A program made the translations under genes and the position numbers. A DNA stretch of 64,000 nt, from NCBI GenBank assembly GCA_024364735.1, contig JAGFNQ010007687.1, positions 1 through 64,000 of the forward strand, given 5' to 3'. Positions 22,510 through 34,283 of this stretch are shown here, piece after piece. The notes below the pieces were generated by a model that was not told the origin of the DNA, did no database searches, and was given only the letters and a program-made list of their open reading frames with translations. Source of the DNA: Boesenbergia rotunda. Its lineage: Eukaryota > Streptophyta > Magnoliopsida > Zingiberales > Zingiberaceae. Numbering within the stretch: position 1 is the first letter of the stretch; every line of letters starts with the position of its first letter.

Positions 22510-23520
22510 TTAAGTTGGGTAGATAACATCATTGATATCCAATCCATCCACATCTAGCTCCTTCACTTCTTCAAAATATTTCTTGAGCCAGTGGCCATTA
22601 AGTCTCCAAATAAAATCATTAGCCTCATCCTTAATCTCAACAACACAATAAGGAAAAACATTAGTAACAAGAAATGGACCTTCCCATCTAGACCTCAACT
22701 TACCTTTAATCAATTTGAGCCTTGATTTGTACAAAAGAACTTTGTCTCCAATTTGAAACTCCTTCTTCACTATATGCTTATCATGAAAGTTCTTAGTCTT
22801 CTCTTTGTAAATCCTTGAGTTTTCATATGCTTCTAATCTTATCTCCTCAAGTTCTTGAAGTTGTAGCTTCCTTTCTTCTCCCACTTTATTTGCATCAAAA
22901 TTACAAGCTTTCACCGCCCAATAAGCTCTATGCTCTATCTCCACGGGTAAGTGACAAGCTTTTCCATAAACTAGCCGGTAGGGAGACATTCCAATAGGTG
23001 TCTTATATGCCGTCCGATAGACCCACAATGCATCATCAAGTCTTTTGCTCCAATCTTTTTTACTAGGCCCAACGGTCTTCTCCAAAATTGCCTTGATCTC
23101 TCTATTTGATATTTCGGCTTGTCCATTAGTTTGGGGGTGGTAGGAAGTAGACACTTTATGCAAAACCCCATACTTGTTGAGTAAAGCCTTCATGTGCTTA
23201 TTGCAAAAATGTGAACCTCGATCACTTATGATAGCTCTTGAAATTCCAAACCTACAAAAAATGTGTGACCTAACAAAACTCACAACAACACAAGAATCGT
23301 TAATCCTGGAGGGAATGACCTCCACCCGTTTAGATACATAATCAATAGCAAGTAATATATACAAAAATCCACAAGATGCAGGAAAATGTCCCATAAAGTC
23401 TATCCCCCATACATAAAAAATTTCGCAAAAAAACATAGTTTGTAGGGGCATTTTATTCCTAGCTCCTATGTTTCCAGTCCTCTGACATCTATCACAGTTT
23501 TTATAAAATAGATAAGCATC
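22510..23520 (-). pseudogene. Athila integrase
   Basis: A 313-residue open piece (22510-23451) covers the integrase core and C-terminus. D18 (GIDFMG), D77 (SDRGSHF) and E113 (NGQAEISNRE) form an intact DD35E triad. The C-terminal part has a KVLLYKSRLKL...SRWEGPF segment typical of gypsy integrase. Upstream in frame, to about 23510, a CDRC pair marks the HHCC zinc domain. A 50-bp direct duplication (about 23497-23585) then breaks the frame, so the zinc domain is cut. Long and well kept, but not translatable as part of a full pol. Confidence 0.85.
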
Positions 23521-23732
23521 ATGAAATCAAGTACACATCTATGACTGTTTTTATAAAATAGATAAACATCATGAAATCAAGTAGGTCAATATAATCCACA
23601 CTCTAAAACTTTCCTGGCAGTTCTCTATGGACCAAAATGTCCTCCACAGGCTAATGAATGACAAAGTGTAAGAACTGAATAAAACTCATGATCAGGTATC
23701 CATCTTCTAATTATTTGATCACTACAAAATTT

Positions 23733-25177
23733 TCACAAGTAAAGATCATCCCACACATAAAATTTAGCATCACTTTTAAATTTGTCTTTCTGAGCCTTAG
23801 TAAATTGTGCAGGAAAAACATTTGCTATTAAATAGTTAACTAGATCTGCATACCATTGCGGCTCACCATGCACCACTAAAAGGTGCTCATATCTGAAGTC
23901 ATCATCAATGGTGGTAGGGTGTCCATCTCCCTCTATCCTGCTCAAATGATCTGCCACCAAATTCTCCTTGCCACTCCTATCTCGAATTTCCAAATCAAAC
24001 TCTTGAAGTAGAAGCATCCATCTAATCAATCTGAACTTTGCATCCGGCTTCTTCAAAGATACTTCAAGGCTGCATGGTCAGAAAATACAATAACATGAGA
24101 ATATAACAAATATGATCTAAATGTATTCAAAGCAAAAACAATAGAAAGTAACTCTTTTTCTGTGGTGGTGTAGTTGGCCTGGGCAGCATCTAAGGTCTTG
24201 GAAGCATAGCAAATGACATGTGGCACTCCATCTACCCTTTGTGCAAGTATAGCTCCTACAGCAAAATTAGAAGCGTCACACATTAACTCAAAAGGTAAAG
24301 TCCAATCAGGAGGTCTAATAATAGGAGCTGAAATAATAGCCTCCCTCAATCTCTTAAAAGCTTCCTTGCATTTTTCATCAAAACAAAAATCCACATCCTT
24401 CTGCAAAAGTCTAGTCAAAGGGAGAGCAATCTCACTGAAGTCTCTAATAAATCTCCTATAAAATCCTGTATGGCCAAGAAAAGCTCGAACATCCCATACG
24501 TAAACGGGGTAAGATAAAGAAGATATAACACTAACCTTAGCAGGATCTAATTCAATGTCTTTCCTAGAGACTATATGACCTAATACAATCCCATGCTCTA
24601 CCATAAAATGACATTTTTTAAAATTAAGGACAAGGTTAGTTTCAATGCATCTATATAGTACCCTAGATAAATTATCCAAACAAGTATCAAATGATGTACC
24701 AAATACAGAAAAATCATTCATGAATATTTTCATGCAGTGTTCTAGTAGCTCACCAAAAATACTCACCATACACCGCTGGAAAGTCCCTGGGGCGTTGCAA
24801 TGTCCGAATGGCATACGTCGATAAGCAAATGTATCTAAACGACAAGTAAAAGTGGTCTTCTCCTGATCCTCCGGGTCTATACAAATCTGAATGTAACTTA
24901 AATAACCATCTATGAAGCAATAGTGAGACTTCCCTGCCAACCTCTCTAACATCTGATCAATAAAAGGCAAGGGATAGTGATCTTTCCTGGTGACTTGGTT
25001 TAGCTTCCTGTAGTCAATATAAACTCTCCATGAATTCTTCACCCTAGTAGGTACTAACTCATTAGTCTCATTAGCCACTACTGTCACTCCTGACTTCTTA
25101 GGTACCACATGAATAGGACTAACCCATTTACTGTCAGAAATAGGGTATATAGTGTCTACCTGTAAAAGTCTAGTCAC
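23733..25177 (-). pseudogene. Athila reverse transcriptase and RNase H
   Basis: RT spans 24053-25177 (374 residues), with SKWVSPIHVVPKKSG, YIDYRKLNQ, MPFGHCNAP and the active-site box. The box reads FMND (residues 152-155) instead of the family's FMDD, so an Asp ligand of the catalytic metal is Asn (codon at 24713-24715). RNase H begins near FELMCDASNFAVGAIL and ends in 23733-24056 after a frameshift. The usual LGH..YRRFI connection is present. Catalytically dead by sequence. Confidence 0.85.
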
Positions 25178-25209
25178 CTCTTTCTTTACAACATCTAAAA
25201 TTAGTGGAT

Positions 25210-26734
25210 TTAGCCTTTCTGTGGCTGCCTGACTGGCTTCACATTCTCTTCTAAAAATATCCTGTGCATATAGATGGCGGGGCTAATACCAGGTATGCCA
25301 GCTAATGTCCACCCAATAGCTCTCTTATGTTGCCTCAGAACTTGCAATAATTTGTCCTCTTGCTCTGAATCCAAGTTCTGGGCTATGATAACAGGTAAAC
25401 TCTGCTCCTCTCCCAAATAAGTATAGTTCAAATGTTCTGACAATGGTTTTAACTCTATCTGTGACTGCTCAGTAGGTATGTGTGATCCCTGTGGCTCAGC
25501 GCAATCCCCTACACTCTCACACCTATCCTCTGAATCTCCTGACATGTCAATCAATATAGGTGATCCCTGGGGCTCAGTGCAATCTCCTACACCTGTAGAA
25601 TCATCTCCAATTGAATGAATCAAATACAACCTCCAACTTAGCTGCCTCAATATCTAAAACATCCTCAGCCTCCTCTGAGCTAAACTATCCTCTGTGAATA
25701 CCAAGTGAAACTCTGTCAGCAAGTAACTCTGCATCAATCAACCCATCTGAAATATCCATGCTCATAATAGAATGATCCTCTCTGGGATGCTTCATAGCAT
25801 CAAAAATACTGAGCTGCACCACTGTGTCTCCTATCTCCATAGAAAGTGCGCCTGCATATACATCAATCTTTGTCCTTGCAGTCTTCAAGAATGGTCTCCC
25901 AAGAATAAGTGGAGATCTATGTGCTAGATAATCCTCCTACATGTCCAAGATATAGAAATCTGCAGAAAAAATCAACTCCTTCACCTTCACTAATACATCT
26001 TCAATGATTCTAGCTGGGTGAGTCTAACTCCTGTCTGCTAGCTGAATAACCACTCCTATAGGTTGCATAGGTCCAATACCAAGCATCTGAAAAACTGATC
26101 TAGGCATCACATTAATAATAGCTCCCAAATCTAACATAGCATCATGATAAAGAGTCCTCCCAATCTCACAAGACACAGTAAATACTCCTGGATCTTCACA
26201 TTTCTGAGGAATTGAATGAATAAGGGCTGAGACATTCTTTCCCATGTTGACCAACTCATTCCCTTTAAGCTTCTTCTTGTGAACACACAAATCTTTGAGG
26301 AACTTTGCATATTTAGGAATTTGTTTGATCATGGTCAACAATGGTACATTAACTTCCACCTTGCTAAATAGCTTCTCAAGCTCTTGATACTCCTTTGCCT
26401 TCTCCTCCTCTACATGCTTTTTGGTTTGAATCTTACGCTGTGGAAAAGGTAAAGGGACTCTTGATTCCTCCACTTGAGCTGAAATTTTTGGTTGAGCAGA
26501 AATTCCAAGTTGTGTAGCTGCTATAGGTGCACCCTTTTCAATGATTTCTCCATGATCTTCCACCAAAATCACAGAATCACTAGAAGAAGGACTTAGGCTT
26601 GAACTAGGGTCACTTTCAACTGATTTAGAATCCATTTTGGGGCAAAAATGAGCTGGAAAACTAGGTGCTGTAAATTTTTCAGAAAAATCAGCCCTTGTAG
26701 TGTATGGACTTGAAGCTACCTTCCCACTCCTCAA
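25210..26734 (-). pseudogene. Athila protease region, right copy
   Basis: The piece at 26024-26734 ends with the aspartic protease site DLGA (AMLDLGAIINVMP). A stop follows at 26024-26026 and the frame resumes in pieces at 25685-25888 and 25210-25650, leading into RT. The acidic, Ser-rich stretch before the protease (SDPSSSLSPSSSD) looks like a linker. The equivalent left copy is at 15916-16800. Confidence 0.8.
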
Positions 26735-26769
26735 AGTTATTACACTTACATTTCTCTTAGGATTAGGAG

Positions 26770-28596
26770 TAGCTTGAGAAGGTAATTAACTTGATCCTTG
26801 AGCTTGCATTTGATTCATCCCACTTGCAAGTTGTCCAATATGTCTCTCAATGTTTTGTAGAGTGGAATCATTCTTTTGTTGCCCTTGTTGTTGTTGCAAA
26901 ATTTGTTGTTGTTGAAGGATTTGTTGCATCATCTCCTCAAACCTTTGTTGTTGAGCATTAAAACCACTAGAATTCCCAAAGCCTTCTTGATTAGTATGAG
27001 ATTTTTGTTGGCCTTGAAATGAAGCATTGGGTTGCTGAAAATTGTGACTTTGCTGTGAACTTTGAAAATGAGATTGTTGGGGTTGATTAAATGGTTGAAT
27101 AGGTTGTTGAAATTGTTGAAAATTGGGCTGGGAACTAGGTTGAAATTGCTGGAAATTGTTGCTCTTAAAATGCTGATTTGAAGGTTGAAAATTCTGGTTT
27201 GAAAACTGAAATTGTTGGGGCTGAAAATTTTGATTTCCAAGCTAAAAATTTTGATTTGAAGGCTAAAAAGATTGCTGTGAAGGTTGAAAACCTTGCTGAT
27301 TTTGATGAAATGGTTGCTGAAAATTCTAGAAATTTTGCTGAAACCGTTGTTGTGGCTGATTCAAAGGTTGGTTTTGCTGAAATTGTTGATTTGGTTGCTG
27401 AAATTGCGAATAGGGCTGCTGGAAATTCTAAAAAGAAGGTTGATTTTGTTGTAGGGGCTGTTGTGAAGCATTTTGTTGATAGAAAGAATTTTCATACTTC
27501 AAATTAGGGTGATCCCTCCATCCCGGATTGTAGGTAGATTAATAAGGGTTGTTTCTTGATTGGTATTGGACTCCTCTAGTCAAAGCGGCTAATGATTTAT
27601 CTTGTTGAAGATTAGGACACAAATCCAAATTGTGCTCTTGGCTTGAACAAATGCTACACAACCTCATTACTTGATTTGTAGGTGAAACTACTGAAAAGTT
27701 TTGATTTTGGCTCACATTATTCAATGCCATTTGCTTCACCAAAGAAGTAAGCTCCATCAAAGAACTTTTGATCTCTTTTAGTTCATTTGAAACCATTTGA
27801 ACTTCATTCACACCTCTAGTGGAAAGAGCCCTACTTTGAAACTGTTGAGAGTTCTCCTCCATATTTGAAATCAATTCCCTAGATGATCTAGTGTCTTGTT
27901 CACTAGAGCTCCTCCAGCTGCAGCATCAATCATAATTCTATCCATCTGAAGTAGACCTTCATAGAAATACTGAATAAGAAGCTGCTCACTAATTTGATGT
28001 TGTGGACAACTTGAGGACAACTTATTGAATCTTTCCCAATAATCATATAAGGTCTCTCCCATCACTTGTTGAATACCACAAATGCTTTTCCTGATACTAG
28101 CAGTTTTTGAAGCTGGAAAATACTTCTCTAAAAATGCCTTCTTTATGGCAATCCAACTTGCAACATGTCCAGTAGACAAATAATAAAATCAGTCTTTAGC
28201 TGCTCCAGTCAAAGAAAATGGAAATGCCCTCAATTTGATGTCCTCTTCAGAAATTCCCTGAGGCTTCATAGTGGAGCATATTATATGGAACTCATGCAAA
28301 TGTCTGTTAGGATCGTCTCCTGATTGTCCCTGAAACTTGGGAAGTAGATGGATAAGGCCTGATGTTAGCTCAAAATCACTCGCTAACTCAGGATAGGCAA
28401 TACAAGAATACTGAAAAGCATCATCAGGGGCTGCCAGCTCCTTCATAGTCTTCTGATGTTCTGTCATAGGACTGCTTGAATGAGTAGAAAAATTTTCAGT
28501 AACTTCTGAAACTCTTCCTTGATTTCTCCTAGCTCTGAATGTTCTCTCAATCTCAGGATCAAATTCCTCAAGATCACCACCTGCAGTCCTGGTCAT
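26770..28596 (-). pseudogene. Athila gag, right copy
   Basis: The likely start is ATG at 28596 (MTRTAGGDLEEFDPEIERTF). The frame is open to a stop near 28189, then continues in pieces 27871-28179 and 27539-27874. The capsid core and CCHC knuckle (CSICSSQEHNLDLC) are retained. The Gln/Asn/Phe-rich tail (about 26860-27490) is low complexity and contains stops. An antisense frame at 27178-27507 also occurs at 17213-17542; it only reflects the composition. Confidence 0.8.
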
Positions 28597-28706
28597 AAAC
28601 CAAACAAAATGGCAACAAATGTTTATAGATAGATAAAGCAAATGAAATAGAACATAAAATATGAAACTAAGCACAAACTCAAATTAAACAAACTCAACTA
28701 GTATGT

Positions 28707-28723
28707 TCCCTGGCAACAATGCC
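28707..28723 (-). promoter_or_regulatory. Primer binding site, right Athila copy, mutated
   Basis: Against the tRNA-Asp 3' end it carries four changes, all C-to-T or G-to-A. This is the pattern of methyl-cytosine decay. Confidence 0.65.
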
Positions 28724-28733
28724 AAAAATTTGA

Positions 28734-30416
28734 TGGAGCCCAAAATCAATGTCACAATGAGCCTCAAATTTGAATTTATAAGTTGAAAATCCTTAGCTCA
28801 CAAATCTAAGTGTAGTATAGGGGTCTCAAGTCGTATTTTCCAAAGGACAAGTTAAGGATGTTTAACTCAAGCTTGAATTCGTCGTTTATGTTTTGGGGTT
28901 TCAAATAAGATGGGGGTTTTTGTGCGATAAGGAATGAAATAACAATATGACACAGAATGAACTTAGCTAAAGTAGAAATGAATTAGGAAATTGCAAAAAC
29001 TATATTTAACCTATTTGACAACTGAGCAATTAAATTCAAAACTGTGGAATTGAAATTTAAGAACTAAACTTGAATGCAGGGAACTAATTGCAGAAATGTG
29101 AAAGCTAGAACCAAACAATGCTTAAGAAACTTGGCTTGAAGTGTAGTTGAAAACAAACTAAAGCAACTTGAAGAAATAAGTGTTTAGAACCAAAATTATT
29201 CTAAATTGAACATCAACCCATTCCCTTGCCATGATTTCCCTTTGCCGTCACACAAAAGCTGAGCTAGAAACCCTCTAGCTCTAAAACCAACGAGAATAGC
29301 CTCCCTTGGTCAGTTTGCGTTGGATCTGATGTGAATTGATCTTCCTAATCGGATTGGGGACCGATCAATGCTTCTTTTGATCGGATTGGTGACCGATCAG
29401 AAGTGTGCCTATCCGATCACAGAGAACGATCAGAAGCTGAAATGTGTCCCCGATCTCTTCCTTGTTGATTGGTTGGATGGCGATCGAGCTCAGAAACTCT
29501 CAGAAGCCTTCAGAGAACCCCTCCAAATGCTTTGATAGCTCCGCTCGATGAAGACAGCAGCGATCAACGAAAGCGATCAGTGGAACAGTACTCCGGGCGA
29601 AACCCTCACCTGAGCTCCTTCAGCTACGAGAATTGGATGCATACTTAACCGGAAAATATACCTCGATGATTCAAATCCTTGAAAAGAAACTCAGATCTGA
29701 TGTGGCCGCGCGAATCGGAGAATAAATCTGGGAAGAAACTGCGAAAATGATGAAGAAACTGAAGAACTCGCGATGACTGAGCTGGGCAGAGAAGTTCTTT
29801 GATTTAATTAATTCAAATTCAAAATGAACGACTGTGATCATCCTCGCTTCATCCAACGGTCAGATCATCTCAGATTGAAGCCAAACCTTCCAGATCTCCA
29901 TCAATGGTCAGGATCTTCCTCTCAGTAGCTTGTATCTTTCATATCTGCAATGGATGGCTCAGATCTTCTGCCTTTTGAATGGATGCTTTAGACTCCTCTT
30001 AAGCTTGATCCAACGGTTAGATAGATGGCTTCTGATTTTGACCAAAACTTCAAATCTTGATCTGTGGTGTAGATTAACTCTATCTTGAGCTCGGATTGAT
30101 CAGAAGTTGACAGATGGCTCAGATCTCCCCGTTTCTTGATTGGGCGGCCCACATTTATCCATCTCTTGATCCCCTTGATCAAAGCCATGTCTGAACTCAA
30201 GTTTGATCCAATCTGATCTAGGTCCATGATCATTTGAAGCCTACAAAATTAGATTCGAATTTAATGTTAAAACATCTCAAATATACAATGATTTTCATCC
30301 AAAGTTAAAATAGCAATAACTCATGGAACCTAATGTAAATGCAAACTTAAGCATATAAAAAGGGATCAAAATATGGATGTGAGAGCCTAATTTGATCAAC
30401 AAAATGGTAATTATCA
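28734..30416 (-). repeat. Athila 5' LTR
   Basis: 1683 bp, near-identical to 18769-20447 (1679 bp). Its right end (TGATAATTACC on the minus strand, at 30416) directly abuts the Tat LTR remnant, so Athila probably inserted there. The 5 bp outside (GCCCC) cannot be matched, because the far end of the Athila array is lost. Confidence 0.85.
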
Positions 30417-30642
30417 GCCCCTCCTCTCCCCTTCACACAGGTATGCGCAATAGTGTGTTTACTGTTCCATTGCTTTCTCATTCTTCCATCGTCGAGGATT
30501 GACTTGACCGTCGAAGGGCCTTGCTGAGGACTGTTCTTGGCGGGTTGCTAACGGTCATTTTCTTGCAGATCCAAGCCAGCTTCAACAGCTCACGACCTTC
30601 GGGAGACCACGTTGCCTTGGGAATCCATCTCACATCACGACA
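30417..30642 (+). repeat. 3' end of the Tat 5' LTR
   Basis: The LTR tail ends CACGACA at about 30642, ten bases before the primer-site-like sequence. Its own start is missing. Confidence 0.5.
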
Positions 30643-30652
30643 GGATTATATT

Positions 30653-30670
30653 TGGCGCTAGAAGGAGGGA
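30653..30670 (+). promoter_or_regulatory. Probable primer binding site of Tat
   Basis: TGGCGCTAGAAGGAGGGA follows the LTR end after a short spacer and begins with the TGGCG expected of a CCA-ended tRNA. I could not assign the tRNA. Confidence 0.5.
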
Positions 30671-30695
30671 CTTTCAACCTGATCGGAAGTGCACG

Positions 30696-31085
30696 ATGGA
30701 AGATCCCATCCGAGTCCTGATGACCGTCACACCCGAGGAGTACGAGCTCTTGATGGCTGTCCAAGCTCAGAAGACTCCTCAAAGGCCTTCGCAGGTCAGT
30801 AGCCCGGCGTCCAGATTTCCCGAGCCGTCATCACCCTGACACTCAAGGGGTCGGGGAAAGCCTACCCGACTCGAAGGGGGCTCGACCCCTTTCCCCGCCT
30901 CCTGCTACCAAGGTCGAGACGACAGTGCTGATTTCCCACCGGCCGAGGCGTCGGCGTCCAGCCAGATGTATAGGTCGCGTTTAGACAAGGGAAAGGCCCC
31001 ACCCGACCCCTCTCTAGCCACCTTGGTGCGCAACCCATTCTCCTCGTGGATCTTGGAAGACCTAGTTCCCAGGCATCTCTGAGCT
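30696..31085 (+). pseudogene. Tat gag, N-terminal remnant
   Basis: The frame opens MEDPIRVLMTVTPEEYELL at 30696 and stops at 30839. A degraded Pro/Arg-rich continuation runs to about 31085. No capsid core or zinc knuckle is present, because the internal deletion removes them. Confidence 0.55.
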
Positions 31086-32913
31086 GAGTGATCAGGCCGA
31101 CTGATCATGTGGGCGACTGAGCTGAGTGAATATGACATCCAGTACCAAGTTCGGCCAGCCATCAAAGCACAAGCCTTGGCAGATTTTTTTTTTAAGTGAG
31201 TTGCACTCGGAAGAGGCTGAAGAAGCTTGGCAGGTTTATGTGGATGGCTCGCCGGCTCGATCGGGCAGTGGAATTGGCATGCTGATGGTTTCCCCAAAAG
31301 GGGAGCAATTGCATCTATCAGTCCGACTGGAATACCGAGCCATAAACAATGAAGCCGAGTATGAAACTCTCATAGCTGGACTACAGGCTGCCAGGCACGT
31401 GGGAACCACTCGGGTGATACTGTACTCAGACTCTCAGTTGGTCACCCAACAGATCTCCGGTCGGTTCGAGGTCAACAGCGACCGGTTGCAAGCCTTCGTG
31501 GAAGCCTACGAGAAATTGAAAGTCTGATTCCAGGAGGTGCAACTGCAAAAAATCCACATGGAAAGCAACCTGAGGGCTGATGAGCTGGCTAAGTTGACCA
31601 GCTCGTTAGGCTCTTGGGTACTTCCTCAGCCCAGCAGTCAGGCAATGATGGTAATGCATATAGAGCAGCAGGCTAAGCTGGAGCTCAGGACAGATTGGAG
31701 AACGTTGCTCATCGCTTATCTAACAGAGGGGGTCCTACCGGCCGACCGGGAGGAAGCCCGACTCCTCAGAAGGCGAGCGATTCAATACTCAATGATCGGG
31801 GATGTGTTATATAAGAGGGTCTTTGCTTGACCTCTACTCAAGTGCTTGGGCAAGGAAGATGTCGATTATGTGCTGAGGGAGATATATATGGGAGTCAATG
31901 GAAGTCATGTCATGGCTCGAGCCGTGGCCCGGAAGGCGCTGCTGGCCGGGTATTACTGGTCGACCCTACAAAAGGACGCCGAAAGGATGGTCTCCATATG
32001 CCTGTCCTGTCAAAAGCATCACTGCCTCCCTCATCGACCCGTAGAAATGTTGAAGGCATCAGTAGTCCCCTGCCCGTTCGATCAATGGGGCATGGATATC
32101 GTGGGATCATTCCCGACCGCCGTAGCTCAGAAGAGATTCCTACTGGTGGTTGTCGATTACTTTTCCAAATGGATAGAAGCTGAGGCCTTAGCGCGTATCA
32201 CTGAGCAAGCCGTGATCAAGTTCTTATGGCAAAACATCTTGTGTCGATATGGAATTCCTCACAAACTCGTCTCGGACAATGGAAGGCAATTCCAAGGTCG
32301 GAAAATACAAGAATGGTGCTCGGCCTATGACATTCAGCAGCCTTTCACTTCCGTGGTATACCTGCAGAGTAACGGCCAAGCAGAAGTGGCCAATCGGGAG
32401 ATCATGACGGGCTTGAAGACCAAGCTGGACCATGCAGGAGGAACCTGGGTAGACGAGCTGCCAAGTATCTTGTGGGCTCTGTGAACCACGTCTAAGGAAA
32501 CTACGGGCCACACACCCTTCCAACAGGTCTGCGGAAGTGAGGCTGTGGTACCGGTCGAAGTCGTATGTGAGTCTGATCGGCGGAAGGCCTACGACAAAGA
32601 TAACTCGGAAAGGAGACGTCTGGAGTTGGACCTAGTTGAAGAGATCCGAGAAAAGGCAGCCACTCAGATGTTTTCCTATCGTCAGAAAATGAAGCAAAGG
32701 TATAACCGAAAGGTGTTGCTAAAAGCGTTCTAGGTTGGGGATCTCTTCTGGAAAAAAGTCAAACCGATCAGGGACGTCAGCAAGCTGGAGCCTCAATGGG
32801 GAGAGCCCTTCATGATCGTTCAGAAATTGGCCTCAGGGGCATATTACTTGGAGAACCAACAGGGAAGAAAGTTGGATCGGCCTTGGAGCGCTATCCATCT
32901 TCAACCCTATTGA
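31086..32913 (+). pseudogene. Tat RNase H and integrase
   Basis: RNase H keeps its acidic residues (VDGSPARSG, NNEAEYETL, LYSDSQLV). Integrase has CLSC of the zinc domain, but the second His of HHCC is replaced (VARK for the usual LAHK). Its catalytic motifs remain: FDQWGMDIVG, VSDNGRQF and NGQAEVANRE. A T10 run at about 31182-31191 shifts the frame before RNase H. From there one frame runs to the TGA at 32911, broken by TGA at 31525, 31828 and 32482 and TAG at 32731. Comparison with the family suggests Arg CGA, three times, and Gln CAG as the original codons. Confidence 0.85.
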
Positions 32914-33006
32914 GAAGCAGAGTGAGGACCTGAGAGACAACTGTACTTTGATACCCTATAGAGATAATGGACGGATGTGGTTCTTGGTTAAACTACAGGT
33001 GCCCCA

Positions 33007-33790
33007 AACTCTCGCCTTCATGCGAGTTATAAGCGGGCATGGCCCCGCGCATCCCTCGGCTCGGCTCCCAGTCCGGACACGTGGCGACCCATGCTCCCTG
33101 GGTTCTAACCGACCGAGTGTCCTGACTCTCGCCTTCTTGCAAGTTATAAGCGGGAATGCCCCCGCGCACCCCTCGGCTCCCAGTCCGAACGCATGGAGAC
33201 CCACGCTCCCTAGGTTCTAACCGACTGAGTGTCCAGACTCTCACCTTCGTGCGAGTTATAAGCGGGCATGCCCCTGCGCATCCCTCGCCTCGGCCCCCAA
33301 TCTGGATGCGTGGCGACCCACGCTCCCTGGGTTCTAACCGACCGAGTGTCCAGACTCTCGCCTTCGTGCGAGTTATAAGCGGGCATGTCCTTGCTCACCC
33401 CTCGGCTCGGTTCCCAGTCCGGACGCATGGCGACCCACGCTCCATGGGTTCTAACCGACCGAGTGTCCAGACTCTCGCCTTCGTGCAAGTTATAAGCGGG
33501 CATGCCCCCGCGCACCCCTCGGCTCGGCTCCCAATCCGGACGCGTGGCCACCCACGCTCCCTGGGTTCTAACTAACCGAGTGTCCGGACTCTCACCTTCG
33601 TGTGAGTTATAAGCAGGTATGCCCTCGCACACCCCTCAGCTCGGCTCCCAGTCCGGACACGTGGCAACCCACGCTCCCTGGGTTCTAACTGACCGAGTGT
33701 CCAGACTCTAGCCTTCGCGCGAGTTATAAGCGGACATGCCCGCGCACCCTTTGGCTTGGCCCCCGGTCCGGAAGCGAGGCGGTCCATGTT
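33007..33790 (+). repeat. 117-bp tandem repeat, about 6.7 copies
   Basis: Units start with (G/A)ACTCTCGCCTTC at 33007, 33124, 33236, 33353, 33470, 33587 and 33704. All steps are 117 bp except one of 112. Each unit contains GAGTTATAAGCGGGCATG and a GGTTCTAACCGACCGAGTG segment. It lies between integrase and the lost 3' LTR, where Tat elements often carry tandem repeats. Because 117 is a multiple of three, long frames appear on both strands (33156-33575 +, 33210-33632 -). These are not genes. Confidence 0.9.
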
Positions 33791-34283
33791 CCCCGGGATT
33801 AAGCCGACACAATGGCAAGGCCCTGAACCTCCTGAGCTAGCAACCTTATATTTGGCCTGGTTCCCTTAGCCAGATTATTTGCTAATTTTCCAGAGTGGTC
33901 GACACATAGAAACAATCATGCTCGAAGGCATAACTTAGTCGCTCATGAAGCTGAGTTGATTGTTATCTCACCCGAGTCGACCTCACTAACACCTGTCCGA
34001 GCCACCAACACTCAGATTTAAAAACAATTACATCGAAGGGAGAATAACAAAAGAAGGCTTGTATTAAAAGTAAATGCATTACAAAAACTAAGGCAAGCCT
34101 CTACAAGATAACAGGAATGGAAAAACAAAAACCCGACCCTCACTTGAAGGGTCGAAGGGCCTCCTCGGGCATGTTTTGGGTCATACCCAAAAGCTTGACC
34201 ACCGAGAGGGGCAGGTCTGGAGCGATATTCATGCCCTGCTTGAGTTGCTCGAACATGTTGAGTATCTGATGCTTCAACATGAC
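33791..34283. other. Tat 3' non-coding region
   Basis: No reading frame or repeat of note. An A-rich stretch near 34050-34120 lies just downstream of the antisense ORF and may include its transcript end. Confidence 0.4.

Noticed and set aside
33156..33632. Long ORFs on both strands in the 117-bp array
   Set aside because: The period is divisible by three, so any stop-free unit yields a long frame. There is no start context or domain.
33007..33790. CRISPR-like regular repeats
   Set aside because: Units are contiguous 117-bp tandem repeats without unique spacers, in a plant retrotransposon.
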